Shown here: in pieces, positions 49,248-57,812 of the stretch
Position numbering within the stretch: the stretch's first letter is position 1
Layout: each line of letters begins with the position of its first letter
From: CBDBON01 sp965208395
GTDB lineage: Bacteria; Chloroflexota; Dehalococcoidia; Lucifugimonadales; CBDBON01
Reading direction: 5' to 3'
Assembly (NCBI GenBank): GCA_965208395.1
Contig: CBDBON010000002.1
Span: 124,001-188,000 of the forward strand
DNA length: 64,000 bases
Made by a program: the position numbers and the translations under genes
Notes under the pieces: generated by a model
What the model saw: the letters and a program-made list of their open reading frames with translations, nothing else
Database searches by the model: none
Told to the model about the DNA's origin: nothing

Positions 49248-50483
49248 ATGATAGGAGGTGGGTTAGTGAGAGAGTTATACGAGTTGAAGGGCGATGGAAG
49301 CTCGATCCGAGGGATATCGAGGGAGTTGGGGATTTCCCGGAACACCGTGCGCAAGTACGTGCGCTCCGACGAGGTGCCCAAGGCCAAGCGGCGAGAGAAG
49401 CAGGGGTCGAAGCTGGACCCATACAAGGGTCACATAGATGGTCGGCTGTCGGCGGGAGTGGACAACTGCGTGGTGCTGCTGCGGGAGATCCGGGAGTTGG
49501 GCTACGACGGCAGCTATCCGACGCTGACCAACTACGTGCGGCCTCGGCGTCGGCCGCGTCAGCCCCGTGCGACGGTGCGGTTCGAGACGGCGCCAGGCGA
49601 GCAGGCACAGGTGGACTGGGGCAGCTTCGCCTATGTCGGAGAGGACGGGCGCAAGCACCGGGTCTGGGCCTTCGTGATGGTGCTGAGCTGGTCTCGGACC
49701 ATCTACGTGGAGTTCGTCCGGCGCGCCGACGTGGCGACCTTCATCAGGTGCCATCTGAACGCCTTCGAGTACTTCGGTGGTGTTCCCCGCCGCTGCCTGT
49801 ACGACAACGCCAAGGTGGTGGTCCTGGGGCGTGACAGGGAGGGCAGGCCGGAGTGGAACAGCCGGATGCTGGACTTCTCACTGCGAATGGGCTTCGACCT
49901 CCGTCTGTGCCGACCCTACCGAGCGCAGACGAAGGGCAAGGTGGAGAGCGGCGTGAAGTACGTCCGGGGCAACCTGTGGCCCGGTGTCCGCTTCACCGAC
50001 GACGCAGACATGAACCGCCAGGCCCTGGAGTGGTGCGATGCGGTGGCCAATCGGCGAGTCCATGGGACGACGCACCGGGTCCCCCGAGAGATGCTGGCTG
50101 AGGAGCTCGCCCACCTGGGCAGCCTGCCGCCGCGTTCGGGCCTTGCGCCCTACATGCGGGAGGAGCGGAAGGTGGCCAGGGACGGCTACGTCCACTGGGA
50201 GAGGTCTCGCTACGGCGTGCCCTGGAGCTGGGCGGGTTCGACGGTCCAGGTGGGTGTGCGGGCCGGTACGGTGGAGGTCTGGTCGGGCGACGTGCGGCTG
50301 GCGGTGCATCCCCAAGCCCAGCGGACCGGTCAGCGCCTCACACTGCCGGGCCAGTGGGACGGACTGCCCGGCGGCGATGATCGTCCTCGTAAGGAAGCCG
50401 TGGCGGTGCAGATCCCTGTGGGCCAAGTGGAGCGCCGCTCCCTGGAGGTGTACGAGTTGGCAGCGGTGGGAGGTGGGCGATGA
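49248..50483 (+). CDS. istA: IS21 transposase IstA
   Basis: 411 residues. N-terminal helix-turn-helix (SSIRGISRELGISRNTVRKY), then the DDE core with Asp in QAQVDWGSFAYVGEDG, Asp in LYDNAKVVVLGRD and Glu in GKVESGVKYVRG, then a beta-barrel C-terminus. Length is normal. Overlaps istB by 4 bases (ATGA). The sequence is identical to the second copy. Confidence 0.97.
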   Translation: MIGGGLVRELYELKGDGSSIRGISRELGISRNTVRKYVRSDEVPKAKRREKQGSKLDPYKGHIDGRLSAGVDNCVVLLREIRELGYDGSYPTLTNYVRPRRRPRQPRATVRFETAPGEQAQVDWGSFAYVGEDGRKHRVWAFVMVLSWSRTIYVEFVRRADVATFIRCHLNAFEYFGGVPRRCLYDNAKVVVLGRDREGRPEWNSRMLDFSLRMGFDLRLCRPYRAQTKGKVESGVKYVRGNLWPGVRFTDDADMNRQALEWCDAVANRRVHGTTHRVPREMLAEELAHLGSLPPRSGLAPYMREERKVARDGYVHWERSRYGVPWSWAGSTVQVGVRAGTVEVWSGDVRLAVHPQAQRTGQRLTLPGQWDGLPGGDDRPRKEAVAVQIPVGQVERRSLEVYELAAVGGGR

Positions 50484-51283
50484 TCGCGCTGGAACAGGCT
50501 CGCCAGCACCTGGAGACGCTGGGCCTCAAGCAGGCCGTCGAAGCCCTGGACAACTCCCTGGACGCTGCGGCCACCAAGAAACTGACCTACCCCGAGATGC
50601 TGGCAGAGCTACTCGGCGTGGAAGTGGCCGCCCGGAAGGAGCGGTACATGTCCACCAGGACGAAGCTGGCTCACCTCCCCTTCCACCGGACCTTGGAGCA
50701 GTTCGACTTCTCGTTCCAGCCCTCCATCGACGAGCGACAGGTGCGGGAACTGGCCGGCCTGTCCTTCGTCGCTGAAGCCACCAACCTGCTGCTCCTGGGA
50801 CCGCCAGGTGTGGGCAAGACCCATCTGGCGGTGGCCCTAGCGCTCAAGGCCATCGAGAAGAGCCAGGGGGCCTACTTCGTCCGAGCCTACGACCTGATGG
50901 AGGACCTGAGGAAGGCCAGGGTGGAGAACAACCTCCAACGGCGCATGCGGGTCTACCTGTCGCCCAAGCTACTCATCGTGGACGAGTTCGGCATCTGGCC
51001 TTACGACCGGGACGCCTCCACCGCCTTCTTCACCCTGGTGTCGGCTCGCTATGAGCGGGGCAGCATCATCCTCACCTCCAACAAGGGCTTCGCCGAGTGG
51101 GGTGAGCTTCTGGGCGATACCGTCATCGCCTCGGCCATCCTGGACCGGCTGCTGCACCACAGCCACGTCCTCAACATCCGAGGCGAGAGCTACCGGCTTA
51201 AAGGCAAGAGGCAGGCCGGACTCTTCGCCTCCCATCAACTGCTATCGACATCGCCTGAAGCCGCTAGCTCCGGCGACGTCTAA
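50480..51283 (+). CDS. istB: IS21 helper ATPase IstB
   Basis: 267 residues. AAA+ ATPase that assists IstA strand transfer. Walker A GPPGVGKTHLAV, Walker B LLIVDEFGIWPYD and the sensor region LTSNKGFAEWGELLGD are visible. Identical to the second copy. Confidence 0.97.
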   Translation: MIALEQARQHLETLGLKQAVEALDNSLDAAATKKLTYPEMLAELLGVEVAARKERYMSTRTKLAHLPFHRTLEQFDFSFQPSIDERQVRELAGLSFVAEATNLLLLGPPGVGKTHLAVALALKAIEKSQGAYFVRAYDLMEDLRKARVENNLQRRMRVYLSPKLLIVDEFGIWPYDRDASTAFFTLVSARYERGSIILTSNKGFAEWGELLGDTVIASAILDRLLHHSHVLNIRGESYRLKGKRQAGLFASHQLLSTSPEAASSGDV

Positions 51284-51385
51284 ATCCAACAGGCACTCTT
51301 GCTTGCCAGAAAGGAGGCGACTTAACGACAAGGTGGGTCAGTTCTAACTTAGCGGAAAAGGGTCAAATCTAACTTAGCATTGACA

Positions 51386-51640
51386 CCATCCTAACCTTCC
51401 CCCGCAAAGCCGGGGGAAGGGAAAGAAGGAAGCTCCCTCTTCCCCCCGTCCCACGGGGGGAAGATACAGATGGGGGGGCCCCTGCCAAGCTGCGCCGAAA
51501 GGATGGGGGGCCTTTCCCTCACCACGCCGAGAAGAGCCCCCATCCTAACCTTCCCCCGCAGAGCCGGGGGAAGGGAAAGAAGGCAGCTCCCTCTTCCCCC
51601 CGTCCACGGGGGGAAGATACAGATGGGGGGTCTTCACCCC
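51386..51640 (+). repeat. REP-A array to the right of IS21 copy 1
   Basis: Inverted copy at 51386-51424 (continues the one cut by IS21), direct copies at about 51432-51475 and 51590-51630, and another inverted one near 51540. The remaining 51641-51814 holds no gene and is AT-rich near 51700. Confidence 0.8.
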
Positions 51641-51814
51641 CTTCGGCAGCCCACGGCGAACGTACCTCTCCACCGCCCACCCTCCACGCACCCCCCCAGC
51701 CAGAAAATAAACAAATCTTAGACAATACCCAAAACACCTTGCGCCGCCTTCCCGCCCGCCGGTAGGCTGGCCTGACCGTCCGGCCATCTCCAACGGGCGG
51801 TCAGGAGGCCACAA

Positions 51815-53821
51815 TTGAAGCTCATCCGCACCAGGGTTACCGACTACCGCAGCATCGACGACTCCGGCTGGGTCGACGTCGATAACGTCACCTGCCTCGT
51901 CGGAAAGAACGAGTCCGGCAAGACCGCCTTCCTCGGCGCTCTCAGGAAGCTCAACCCCGTCGCCGGCGTCAACGGCGACTTCGACCTCAAGGACTATCCC
52001 AGGAAGGGCTACGTCGGTTACCGCCGCAAGCACAAGACGGAGCCGGCCACCGTCGTCCGGGCGGAGTTCCGCATCGAGGACGCCGAGCTCCGGGTGATAG
52101 AGGCCGAGTACGGCCAGGGCGTCCTGCCCTCGTCCCTCGTCACCGTCAGCAAGGACTACAGCAACGCCCGCACCTGGGCCCTGAAGGTCGACGAGGCCGC
52201 CCACGTCCGCCACATCCTCGGACAGGCCGTCCTCCCGCCGGACGTGCAGGAGCGCGCCCAGGCCGCCCGCACCGTCGACGAGCTCCGCGCCGTGCTGGAG
52301 GCCGTCGACATCAAGCCCCCAGCCGTCTCCGACCTCCTCATGCAGCTGCGGAACCGCCCCCAGGCGGCCCTGCGCGACCAGATCGTCACCCAATATCTGA
52401 AAAACATGATGCCCGCCTTCGTCTACTTCGACGACTACAGCGCCATGAGGGGCCGCATCTCCATCCCCGCCCTCCGCCGACGCTCGACCGCCGGCGAGCT
52501 CGACGACGCCGACCGCACCTTCCTCTCGCTCATCTCTCTCGTCGGCGCGGACCTCGAGGACCTCGAGAGCCAGACCAACTACGAGCACATCAAGGCCGAG
52601 CTCGAGTCCGCCTCCATCAACATCACCGACAAGGTCTTCGAGTACTGGAGCCAGAGCGCCGAGCTCCGCGTCGACTTCGACCTCTCGAACGCCAACTCCA
52701 ACGACCCGCCCCCCCTCAACGAGGGCACCATCCTCCACGTCCGCATCTTCAACAACCGCCACCGCGTCTCCGTCTCCTTCGACGAGCGCTCCAAGGGCTT
52801 CGTCTGGTTCTTCTCCTTCCTCTCCTACTTCTCCAGCCTCGAGCTGGAGGACGAGGACCGAGGCATGCTCCTTCTCTTCGACGAGCCGGGGCTCAACCTC
52901 CACGCGACAGGACAGGTCGACTTCCTCCGCTTCATCGACGAGCAGCTCGCCCCCAGGCACCAGGTCGTATACACCACCCACTCGCCCTTCATGATCGATC
53001 TCGACCGCCTCGGCAGCCTCCGCACCGTCCAGGACCTCGACGAGCGCGGCACCGTCGTCTCCGACGATGTCGTCGTCGAGGAGGCCGAGACCATATTCCC
53101 CCTGCAGGTCGCCATAGGCTACCGGCTCGCCCGCTCGCTCTTCCGGGCCCCGCACTGCCTACTCGTCGACTCCCCGTCCGACCAGATATACCTCCGCGTC
53201 CTCGGAGAGGCCGTCGCGGCGCGCGGCCACGCCCCGCTCGACCCCCGCTGGGTCACCATCCCCGTCGGTGGCGCGGACAACCTGCCGACATATCTCTCGC
53301 TGCTGGGCGACGGCTACGCCAACGTCGCGGTGATGATGGATGTCACACCCAAGAGCAAGGCCTGCGTCCAGAACATCAACGACAGGGCCGGCGGCGCAGG
53401 ACCCGTCAGGATGGTCGAGGTCGCCAAGATCAGGGACGCCGACCTCGAGGACCTCTTCCCCCCCGAGCTGTTCCTCGAGCTCGTCAACGGCGCATACGCC
53501 GGCCGGCTCCCCCGGGAGCTGACCATGAGCACCATCAGCGGACCCAACCCGCGCATCGCGCAGCGCATCCAGACCCTCTTCGAGCGCGAGAAGATCTGCG
53601 ACGGCCAGTTCGACCGCTACCGGCCCGCCGTCCACCTCCTCCAGAGGCACGTCGAGCTCCGCGACCGGCTCGACGACTCCTCCATCGAGCGCGCCGCGTC
53701 GATGTTCGACCGCGTCAACGCGCTCCTGCCCGCCGCCAAGACCGACCCGGCCCCGCACGTCAACGGAGCCGACGCCTCCGCCGCCCTAGCCTACAGCAGC
53801 GGCCACACCCGCGCCTGGTAG
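51815..53821 (+). CDS. OLD-like AAA ATPase with a degenerate TOPRIM region
   Basis: 668 residues from TTG 51815, supported by TCAGGAGG just upstream. ABC-type ATPase head: Walker A GKNESGKT (30-37), LLLFDEPGLNLHATGQVDFL (Walker B and signature region) and QVVYTTHSPFMIDL (H loop). The C-terminal half resembles the OLD/RecF-family TOPRIM nuclease domain, but LLVDSPSDQIYLRVLGEA has Asp instead of the catalytic Glu, and VAVMMDVTPKS lacks the DxD motif, so nuclease activity is doubtful. No UvrD-like partner is adjacent, so a complete Gabija system is not seen. It lies between the IS21 copies; a defence role is possible but unproven. Confidence 0.8.
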   Translation: MKLIRTRVTDYRSIDDSGWVDVDNVTCLVGKNESGKTAFLGALRKLNPVAGVNGDFDLKDYPRKGYVGYRRKHKTEPATVVRAEFRIEDAELRVIEAEYGQGVLPSSLVTVSKDYSNARTWALKVDEAAHVRHILGQAVLPPDVQERAQAARTVDELRAVLEAVDIKPPAVSDLLMQLRNRPQAALRDQIVTQYLKNMMPAFVYFDDYSAMRGRISIPALRRRSTAGELDDADRTFLSLISLVGADLEDLESQTNYEHIKAELESASINITDKVFEYWSQSAELRVDFDLSNANSNDPPPLNEGTILHVRIFNNRHRVSVSFDERSKGFVWFFSFLSYFSSLELEDEDRGMLLLFDEPGLNLHATGQVDFLRFIDEQLAPRHQVVYTTHSPFMIDLDRLGSLRTVQDLDERGTVVSDDVVVEEAETIFPLQVAIGYRLARSLFRAPHCLLVDSPSDQIYLRVLGEAVAARGHAPLDPRWVTIPVGGADNLPTYLSLLGDGYANVAVMMDVTPKSKACVQNINDRAGGAGPVRMVEVAKIRDADLEDLFPPELFLELVNGAYAGRLPRELTMSTISGPNPRIAQRIQTLFEREKICDGQFDRYRPAVHLLQRHVELRDRLDDSSIERAASMFDRVNALLPAAKTDPAPHVNGADASAALAYSSGHTRAW

Positions 53822-53835
53822 AAGAAAGAGCCCCC

Positions 53836-53990
53836 TCCCGTTCGCCCTAAGCCTGTCGAAGGGGGCTCCACGAACGGAAGGGGGCCAAGCTCAGGGGCAA
53901 CAACCGTCATTCCCGCGCAAGCGGGAATCTCCTCCCCTCGCGCGCACCTTTCTCTAGTCTGCAGCGTAGGAGCGGGTTTCAAACCCGCCC
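53836..53990. repeat. REP-B pair and two other palindromes
   Basis: CGTTCGCCCTAAGCCTGTCG with inverted remainder CCACGAACGGAAGGGGG, then the palindrome CGTCATTCCCGCGCAAGCGG (53906) and GAGCGGGTTTCAAACCCGCC (53970). They separate the convergent ATPase and hicA genes. Confidence 0.75.
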
Positions 53991-54027
53991 TGACCCCCTC
54001 GCGCGCACGCCCGCGTCCTAAAAAAGA

Positions 54028-54255
54028 TCAGCGCCTGCTCAGCAGCTCCAGGAACTCTCCCCGCGTGAGTCCCGCGTCCCGGATCAGCGCCCGGAGCAGA
54101 CCCCTGCCAAGCTCCCGGTGCCTGGGGACCGACAGTCTGCGCCCCGCCGGCCCCACCAGTATCATGTGGCTGCCCTCCGTGCGGTCCCAGACAAATCCGA
54201 TCCTGGCGACAGCTCTCACGAGCTCGTCCCCAGACATGACCGGCAGGCGCGCCAC
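54028..54255 (-). CDS. hicA: HicA toxin (mRNA interferase)
   Basis: 75 residues from a GTG that shares one base with the hicB stop. The family start pattern RLPVMSGDELVRAVARIGFV favours this over the internal ATG at 54237. Catalytic His in DRTEGSHMILVGP, then RRLSVPRHRELGRGLLRALI. HicA cleaves mRNA independent of ribosomes. Transcribed with hicB upstream. Confidence 0.85.
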   Translation of the reverse strand: MARLPVMSGDELVRAVARIGFVWDRTEGSHMILVGPAGRRLSVPRHRELGRGLLRALIRDAGLTRGEFLELLSRR

Positions 54256-54494
54256 TACGCGATCACGTCCACGACTTCGAACTCGGACGACGCGGGCGTT
54301 GGAGAACCGTGCTCCCGCAGGCTCGCCAGATAGCCCCTGATCGCCTCTCGTATGTTCGCCAGCGCCTCGCTCCTCGTCCGGCCCTGGCTGTGACACCCCG
54401 GCAGCGTCGGGCAGCTCGCCACCTCCCAACCGTCCTCATCCCTCTCGAACACCACCACCAGCCTCAGCGCCTCGCCGCCGTTGTCAGAGTGCAT
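54255..54494 (-). CDS. hicB: HicB antitoxin
   Basis: 79 residues from the ATG at 54494: RLVVVFERDEDGWEVASCPT, then LPGCHSQGRTRSEALANIRE and AIRGYLASLREHG. A typical short HicB. The upstream frame runs into low-complexity DNA, so the internal ATG is chosen. It is the second HicBA module in the window; the first lies inside nuo. Confidence 0.87.
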   Translation of the reverse strand: MHSDNGGEALRLVVVFERDEDGWEVASCPTLPGCHSQGRTRSEALANIREAIRGYLASLREHGSPTPASSEFEVVDVIA

Positions 54495-54629
54495 CCCACC
54501 GACCTCTGCTAAAGGAGTGCCTCCATCATAGTCCCTTCTCCCCCTGCCTGCCACACCAGGCCCGCCTGCCGACACCCCCGCACCCCCGCCTGCCAACACC
54601 CCCCTTCCTGCGCAGGAAAGAAAAAACGC

Positions 54630-54635
54630 TATAAT
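54630..54635 (+). promoter_or_regulatory. TATAAT -10 box of the GT-C gene
   Basis: TATAAT ends 9 nt before the ATG at 54645, with no ribosome site between, predicting a leaderless transcript. TTCCTG (54605) is a weak -35. Confidence 0.5.
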
Positions 54636-54644
54636 GCCCGCCTG

Positions 54645-56273
54645 ATGCTCCCCAAACGCAGACGCCGCGCCCGCACCCGTCCCTCCTCCCCCCGTACCGG
54701 AAAATTCCTCCGTACTGAACAAACCGACGTCCCCCCATGGGACCGCGCCGACTGGATCATCCTCGCCGCCGTCACCGCCCTCGCCCTCTTCCTCCGCCTC
54801 TTCCGCCTCGAGGCCATGCTCGAGGGCCTACACCACGACGAGGCGATCACCGGACTCGAGGCCATGCGCGTCCTCTCCGACGGCTACATCGGCCCCTACT
54901 CCGCATCCGTCGGAGGTCAGGCCCTCGGCCCCGCATACTGGACCGCCCTCATCTTCTGGATCGCCGAGCCGACCCGCTTCACCCTGCTGCTCTCCATGGC
55001 TCTCCTGGGCGCGGCCACCGTCCCCGCCGCCTACGTTTTTTTCAGAATCAGCTTCGGTCGCCCCGTCGCCCTCTTCGCCGCCGTCGCCCTCTCCGCCTCC
55101 CACTGGCACCTCTACTACAGCCGGTCCGGCTTCATGCTCGCGGCCATGCCCCTGGCGACGACGCTGTCAGCCGCGGCCCTGCTCTGGGCGCTCAGGTCCG
55201 TTCGCCCTGGGCCTGTCGAAGGGTCCCCGTCTGGAAATGGGAAAAAATGGCTGGCCGGGGCCGCGCTCGGCCTGGGCGTCTACTCCTACACGGCCTACGC
55301 GGGGTGGATCGCGATCGTCGCGGCGCTGCTCTGCTGCTACGCCCTCCTGGAGCGCGACCGGGCGAGGCAATGGGCCGCCGGCTTCGCGCTCCTCGCCGTC
55401 GGCTTCGCGACGGTCGCCTGGCCGATGGCGCAGTTCGCCATCCTGGACACCGACGTTTTTTTCCACCGGTATCTCATAGCCGGGGCTGGCACGGACCAGA
55501 CCATCGAATACTGGGCCGGCCGGGCGTGGACTGCGCTCGCCCCGACTCCGCCGAACCCGGTGCCCGGGTCCCGCGCCGGGTTCGGCGGAGTCGGGGCGAT
55601 GGGGTGGGCGCTCGGCCCGCTCGCCTACGCCGGGTTCGCCATCTGTCTCCGCAGGTGGCGCAGCCCTCCGCACCTGCTCCTCGCGCCCGCCTTCGTTGCG
55701 GGCCTGTGCGTGGTGCTCCTGGCCAGACCCGGCGATGGCGAGTACAGGCGCGCGCTGCTCATGGTCCCCTTCTCCTTCGGCCTGGCGGGCATCGCCGCCG
55801 TCACCCTCGGCCGGTGGGCCTCCGCCTTCCTCTCTCCCTTCCCCCGGCTCCGCGGGGGAAGGTTGGGATGGGGGTTCTTCCTGGCCTCAGCCCTGCTCGC
55901 CGTAGCCGTGGCCGAAAACTCCCGGGCCTACTGGGCGGACCACAGGAACATCGACTACGACTTCAAGGTCGGAGAAATGGCCGCCCTGGACGCGGCCCAT
56001 GCCGTCGACCCGGGTGTCATCTACTGGTATGCGTCACGGTATGCTGGCCTCGCGAAGCAGCTTTTCCTGTACCCGGAGACGCGTTTTGTCGAGCGCGCGC
56101 TGGAGCACGCCGATACCCGGTTTAACCGGCTGGACGACGGACCTGTCACATACATCCTGAAGACAGTGGCTTCTTTCGGCTATCTCGATGAGCTTCGCGG
56201 GCTGCAGCCGGGCGGCGCAACCATCGAGGACGAGCACGGGCGGTTCGTGCTCTACCGGTTGCCGGCCCGATGA
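54645..56273 (+). CDS. GT-C family glycosyltransferase-like membrane protein carrying two in-frame REP elements
   Basis: 542 residues, about 11-12 transmembrane helices. The first outer loop has the GT-C acidic motif in LEGLHHDEAITGLEAMRVL (like the catalytic DE of PMT and ArnT), which uses lipid-phosphate sugars as donors. Two stretches match dispersed repeats and are read through in frame. Around residues 185-194 VRPGPVEG is REP-B (55197-55225); around 398-412 SPFPRLRGGRLGWGF is REP-A (55838-55876). Both lie in predicted loops or helix ends. The tail after YDFKVGEMAALDAAHAVDPG is a soluble domain. It overlaps the next gene (ATGA). Acceptor unknown. Confidence 0.8.
   Translation: MLPKRRRRARTRPSSPRTGKFLRTEQTDVPPWDRADWIILAAVTALALFLRLFRLEAMLEGLHHDEAITGLEAMRVLSDGYIGPYSASVGGQALGPAYWTALIFWIAEPTRFTLLLSMALLGAATVPAAYVFFRISFGRPVALFAAVALSASHWHLYYSRSGFMLAAMPLATTLSAAALLWALRSVRPGPVEGSPSGNGKKWLAGAALGLGVYSYTAYAGWIAIVAALLCCYALLERDRARQWAAGFALLAVGFATVAWPMAQFAILDTDVFFHRYLIAGAGTDQTIEYWAGRAWTALAPTPPNPVPGSRAGFGGVGAMGWALGPLAYAGFAICLRRWRSPPHLLLAPAFVAGLCVVLLARPGDGEYRRALLMVPFSFGLAGIAAVTLGRWASAFLSPFPRLRGGRLGWGFFLASALLAVAVAENSRAYWADHRNIDYDFKVGEMAALDAAHAVDPGVIYWYASRYAGLAKQLFLYPETRFVERALEHADTRFNRLDDGPVTYILKTVASFGYLDELRGLQPGGATIEDEHGRFVLYRLPAR
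55197..55225 (+). repeat. REP-B copy inside a coding sequence
   Basis: GTTCGCCCTGGGCCTGTCGA, read as VRPGPVEG. There is no stop in this frame, and the surrounding helices stay intact. Confidence 0.75.
55838..55876 (+). repeat. REP-A copy inside a coding sequence
   Basis: CCTTCCCCCGGCTCCGCGGG with GGAAGGTTGGGATGGGGG, nearly identical to the intergenic copy at 4979, read as SPFPRLRGGRLGWGF. Confidence 0.8.
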
Positions 56274-56689
56274 CGCACCGGCGGGCCCTCCTCGTCTCCC
56301 TGGCCTTCGCGGCCCTGTTCGCGGCGGGCTACTCCATGCTGGCCCCCCAGGGCCTGCGGGGTTGGGGGAGCATCGAGATCGTGGACATCTCGCCCGGGGA
56401 ACGCGACGGCCAGAGCATTAGGATATATATCAACTATCGGACCCCGGGAGCGCGATTCGGCAGCCGTTACTTGCTCGGCATCGTCACCAGGTCGGACAAT
56501 TGCGATGCCAGTGTAGAGTGGAAGTCAGGATACCGCGCCGAGTATTCGCAGGGCGAGCACGTGGAGATACTGGTGCTCTCGCCGGTATGTCCTGCCGACG
56601 ACTACGAGATGACCGTGGTCCTCCGCAACGTCCTCGACCAGGAGATCGCCCGGGACACGATGCGCTTCAGCGTGCCGCCAAGCCCCTGA
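56270..56689 (+). CDS. Small secreted protein, unrecognised
   Basis: 139 residues starting within the GT-C stop (ATGA). A signal-like N-terminus (RRALLVSLAFAALFAAGYSM) is followed by a beta-rich region IEIVDISPGERDGQSIRIYI, RYLLGIVTRSDNCDASVEWK and CPADDYEMTVVLRNVLDQEI. One Cys pair is present (NC and VCP), suggesting export and a disulfide. I do not recognise a family. It may be translated with the membrane protein and function with it. Confidence 0.65.
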   Translation: MTHRRALLVSLAFAALFAAGYSMLAPQGLRGWGSIEIVDISPGERDGQSIRIYINYRTPGARFGSRYLLGIVTRSDNCDASVEWKSGYRAEYSQGEHVEILVLSPVCPADDYEMTVVLRNVLDQEIARDTMRFSVPPSP

Positions 56690-56696
56690 CCTCTCA

Positions 56697-57086
56697 TCCT
56701 TATATAGAAGACCTGCGCAGGCCCTCTTCCCCCGCCGCGCCTTCTCCCTCTTTCCCCCGTCCGCGCCGCACCCCTCCCGCCCCGACGCCGAGGGTCTTCC
56801 CCGCCGCACCTCCTCCCTCTACGCAAGAAGGGGCCCCCCGTCCTCATCTTCTCCCTCTTCCCCCCCGTCGGCGGGGGGAAGATACAGATGGGGGGTCCCC
56901 CCCTGCCAGGCCCGCGCCGAAGGGATGGGGTCCCCTCCCGCCCCGACGCCGAGGGTCTTCCCCGCGCCGCGTCTCCTCCCTCTACGCAAGAAGGGGCCCC
57001 CCGTCCTCATCTTCTCCCTCTTCCCCCCGTCGACGGGGGGAAGATACAGATGGGGGGTCTTCCCTCCGACGCCGAAGGGACGCCGC
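56697..57086 (+). repeat. REP-A array with CTCTACGCAAGAAGG units
   Basis: REP-A hairpins at about 56860-56900 and 57022-57060. Upstream of each is CGCCGCACCTCCTCCCTCTA with CGCAAGAAGGGG (about 56802 and 56960). No gene. Confidence 0.8.
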
Positions 57087-57090
57087 CCCC

Positions 57091-57200
57091 TTGACTCCAC
57101 GAACATCCGTGCTATAATGCCCCTGACACGCCCCCGAGGTCCCGAAAAAAAATGACACACTTCTGGCACACTTTGACACACATAATATATATAAGAGGAA
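57091..57200 (+). promoter_or_regulatory. Promoter plus iteron module heading a repeat array
   Basis: TTGACT (57091-57096), 16-nt spacer, TATAAT (57113-57118). Then iteron-like TGACACACTT, TGGCACACTT and TGACACACAT (about 57150-57182) and AATATATATAAG. This is the same layout as at 22000-22160. The predicted transcript would run into the hairpin array at 57200-57710. Confidence 0.6.
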
Positions 57201-57710
57201 GGGAGCTCCCTCCCCCCTCTTTTTTCCTCTTCCCCCCGGCTCCGCGGGGGGAAGATACAGATGGGGGGTCTTTCCCTCCCGCGTCGAGGGTCTCCCGCCC
57301 CGACGCCGAGGATCCCCGCCGCACCTCCCCCTCTACGCAAGAAGGGAAGCCCGCCGCACCTCCCCCCTCTACGCAAGAAGGGAAGCCCGCCGCACCTCCC
57401 CCTCTACGCAAGAAGGGAAGCCCGCCGCACCTCCCCCTCTATGCAAGAAGGGAAGCCCCCCGCGCCTCCCCCTCTATGCAAGAAGGGGCCCCCCGCGCCG
57501 CACCCTCTCCCTCTTCCCCCCGTCCGAGGGGGGAAGATACAGATGGGGGGTCTTACTCCCAGGCTGCGCCAAAGGGATGGGGGGTCTTTCCCTCCGACGC
57601 CGGGGGTCCCCCTGCCGGGCTGCGCCGAAGGGATCGGGGCCCATCCCCTCCGACGCCCGCCGAGAAGAAGCCCTCCCTCAGCAGCGCGGGACCGCCCTTC
57701 CGTTCGCCCT
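57200..57710 (+). repeat. REP-A copies with a tandem of five about 35-bp units
   Basis: Between 57318 and 57495 the unit CCGCCGCACCTCCCCCTCTA plus CGCAAGAAGGGAAGC occurs about five times, with point changes (TACGC to TATGC). REP-A copies flank it (about 57235 and 57510). The stretch ends in a REP-B split by IS21 copy 2. Confidence 0.85.
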
Positions 57711-57812
57711 TGTCAATGCTAAGTTAGATTTGACCCTTTTCCGCTAAGTTAGAACTGACCCACCTTGTCGTTAAGTCGCCTCCTTTCTGGCAAGCAAGAG
57801 TGCCTGTTGGAT

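Larger units (their letters stand above)
49140..51385 (+). mobile_element. IS21 family element, copy 1 (2,246 bp)
   Basis: Begins TGTTAGTGCTAACTCTAAAC and ends with CTAACTTAGCATTGACA. Both ends carry inner GGGTCA repeats (GACCCAGTAG and GACCCACC on one side, GGTGGGTCAG and AAGGGTCAAA on the other). It is flanked by a 4-bp duplication CCAT (49136-49139 and 51386-51389), which restores the interrupted REP-A. It holds istA and istB. An identical copy in the opposite orientation is at 57711-59956. Confidence 0.93.

Noticed and set aside
51545..53155. 536-codon minus-strand frame opposite the OLD-like ATPase
   Set aside because: Val/Glu/Asp-rich antisense translation without family features.
51815..53821. 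Gabija (GajA) defence system
   Set aside because: No GajB/UvrD-like helicase is adjacent and the TOPRIM motifs look degenerate.
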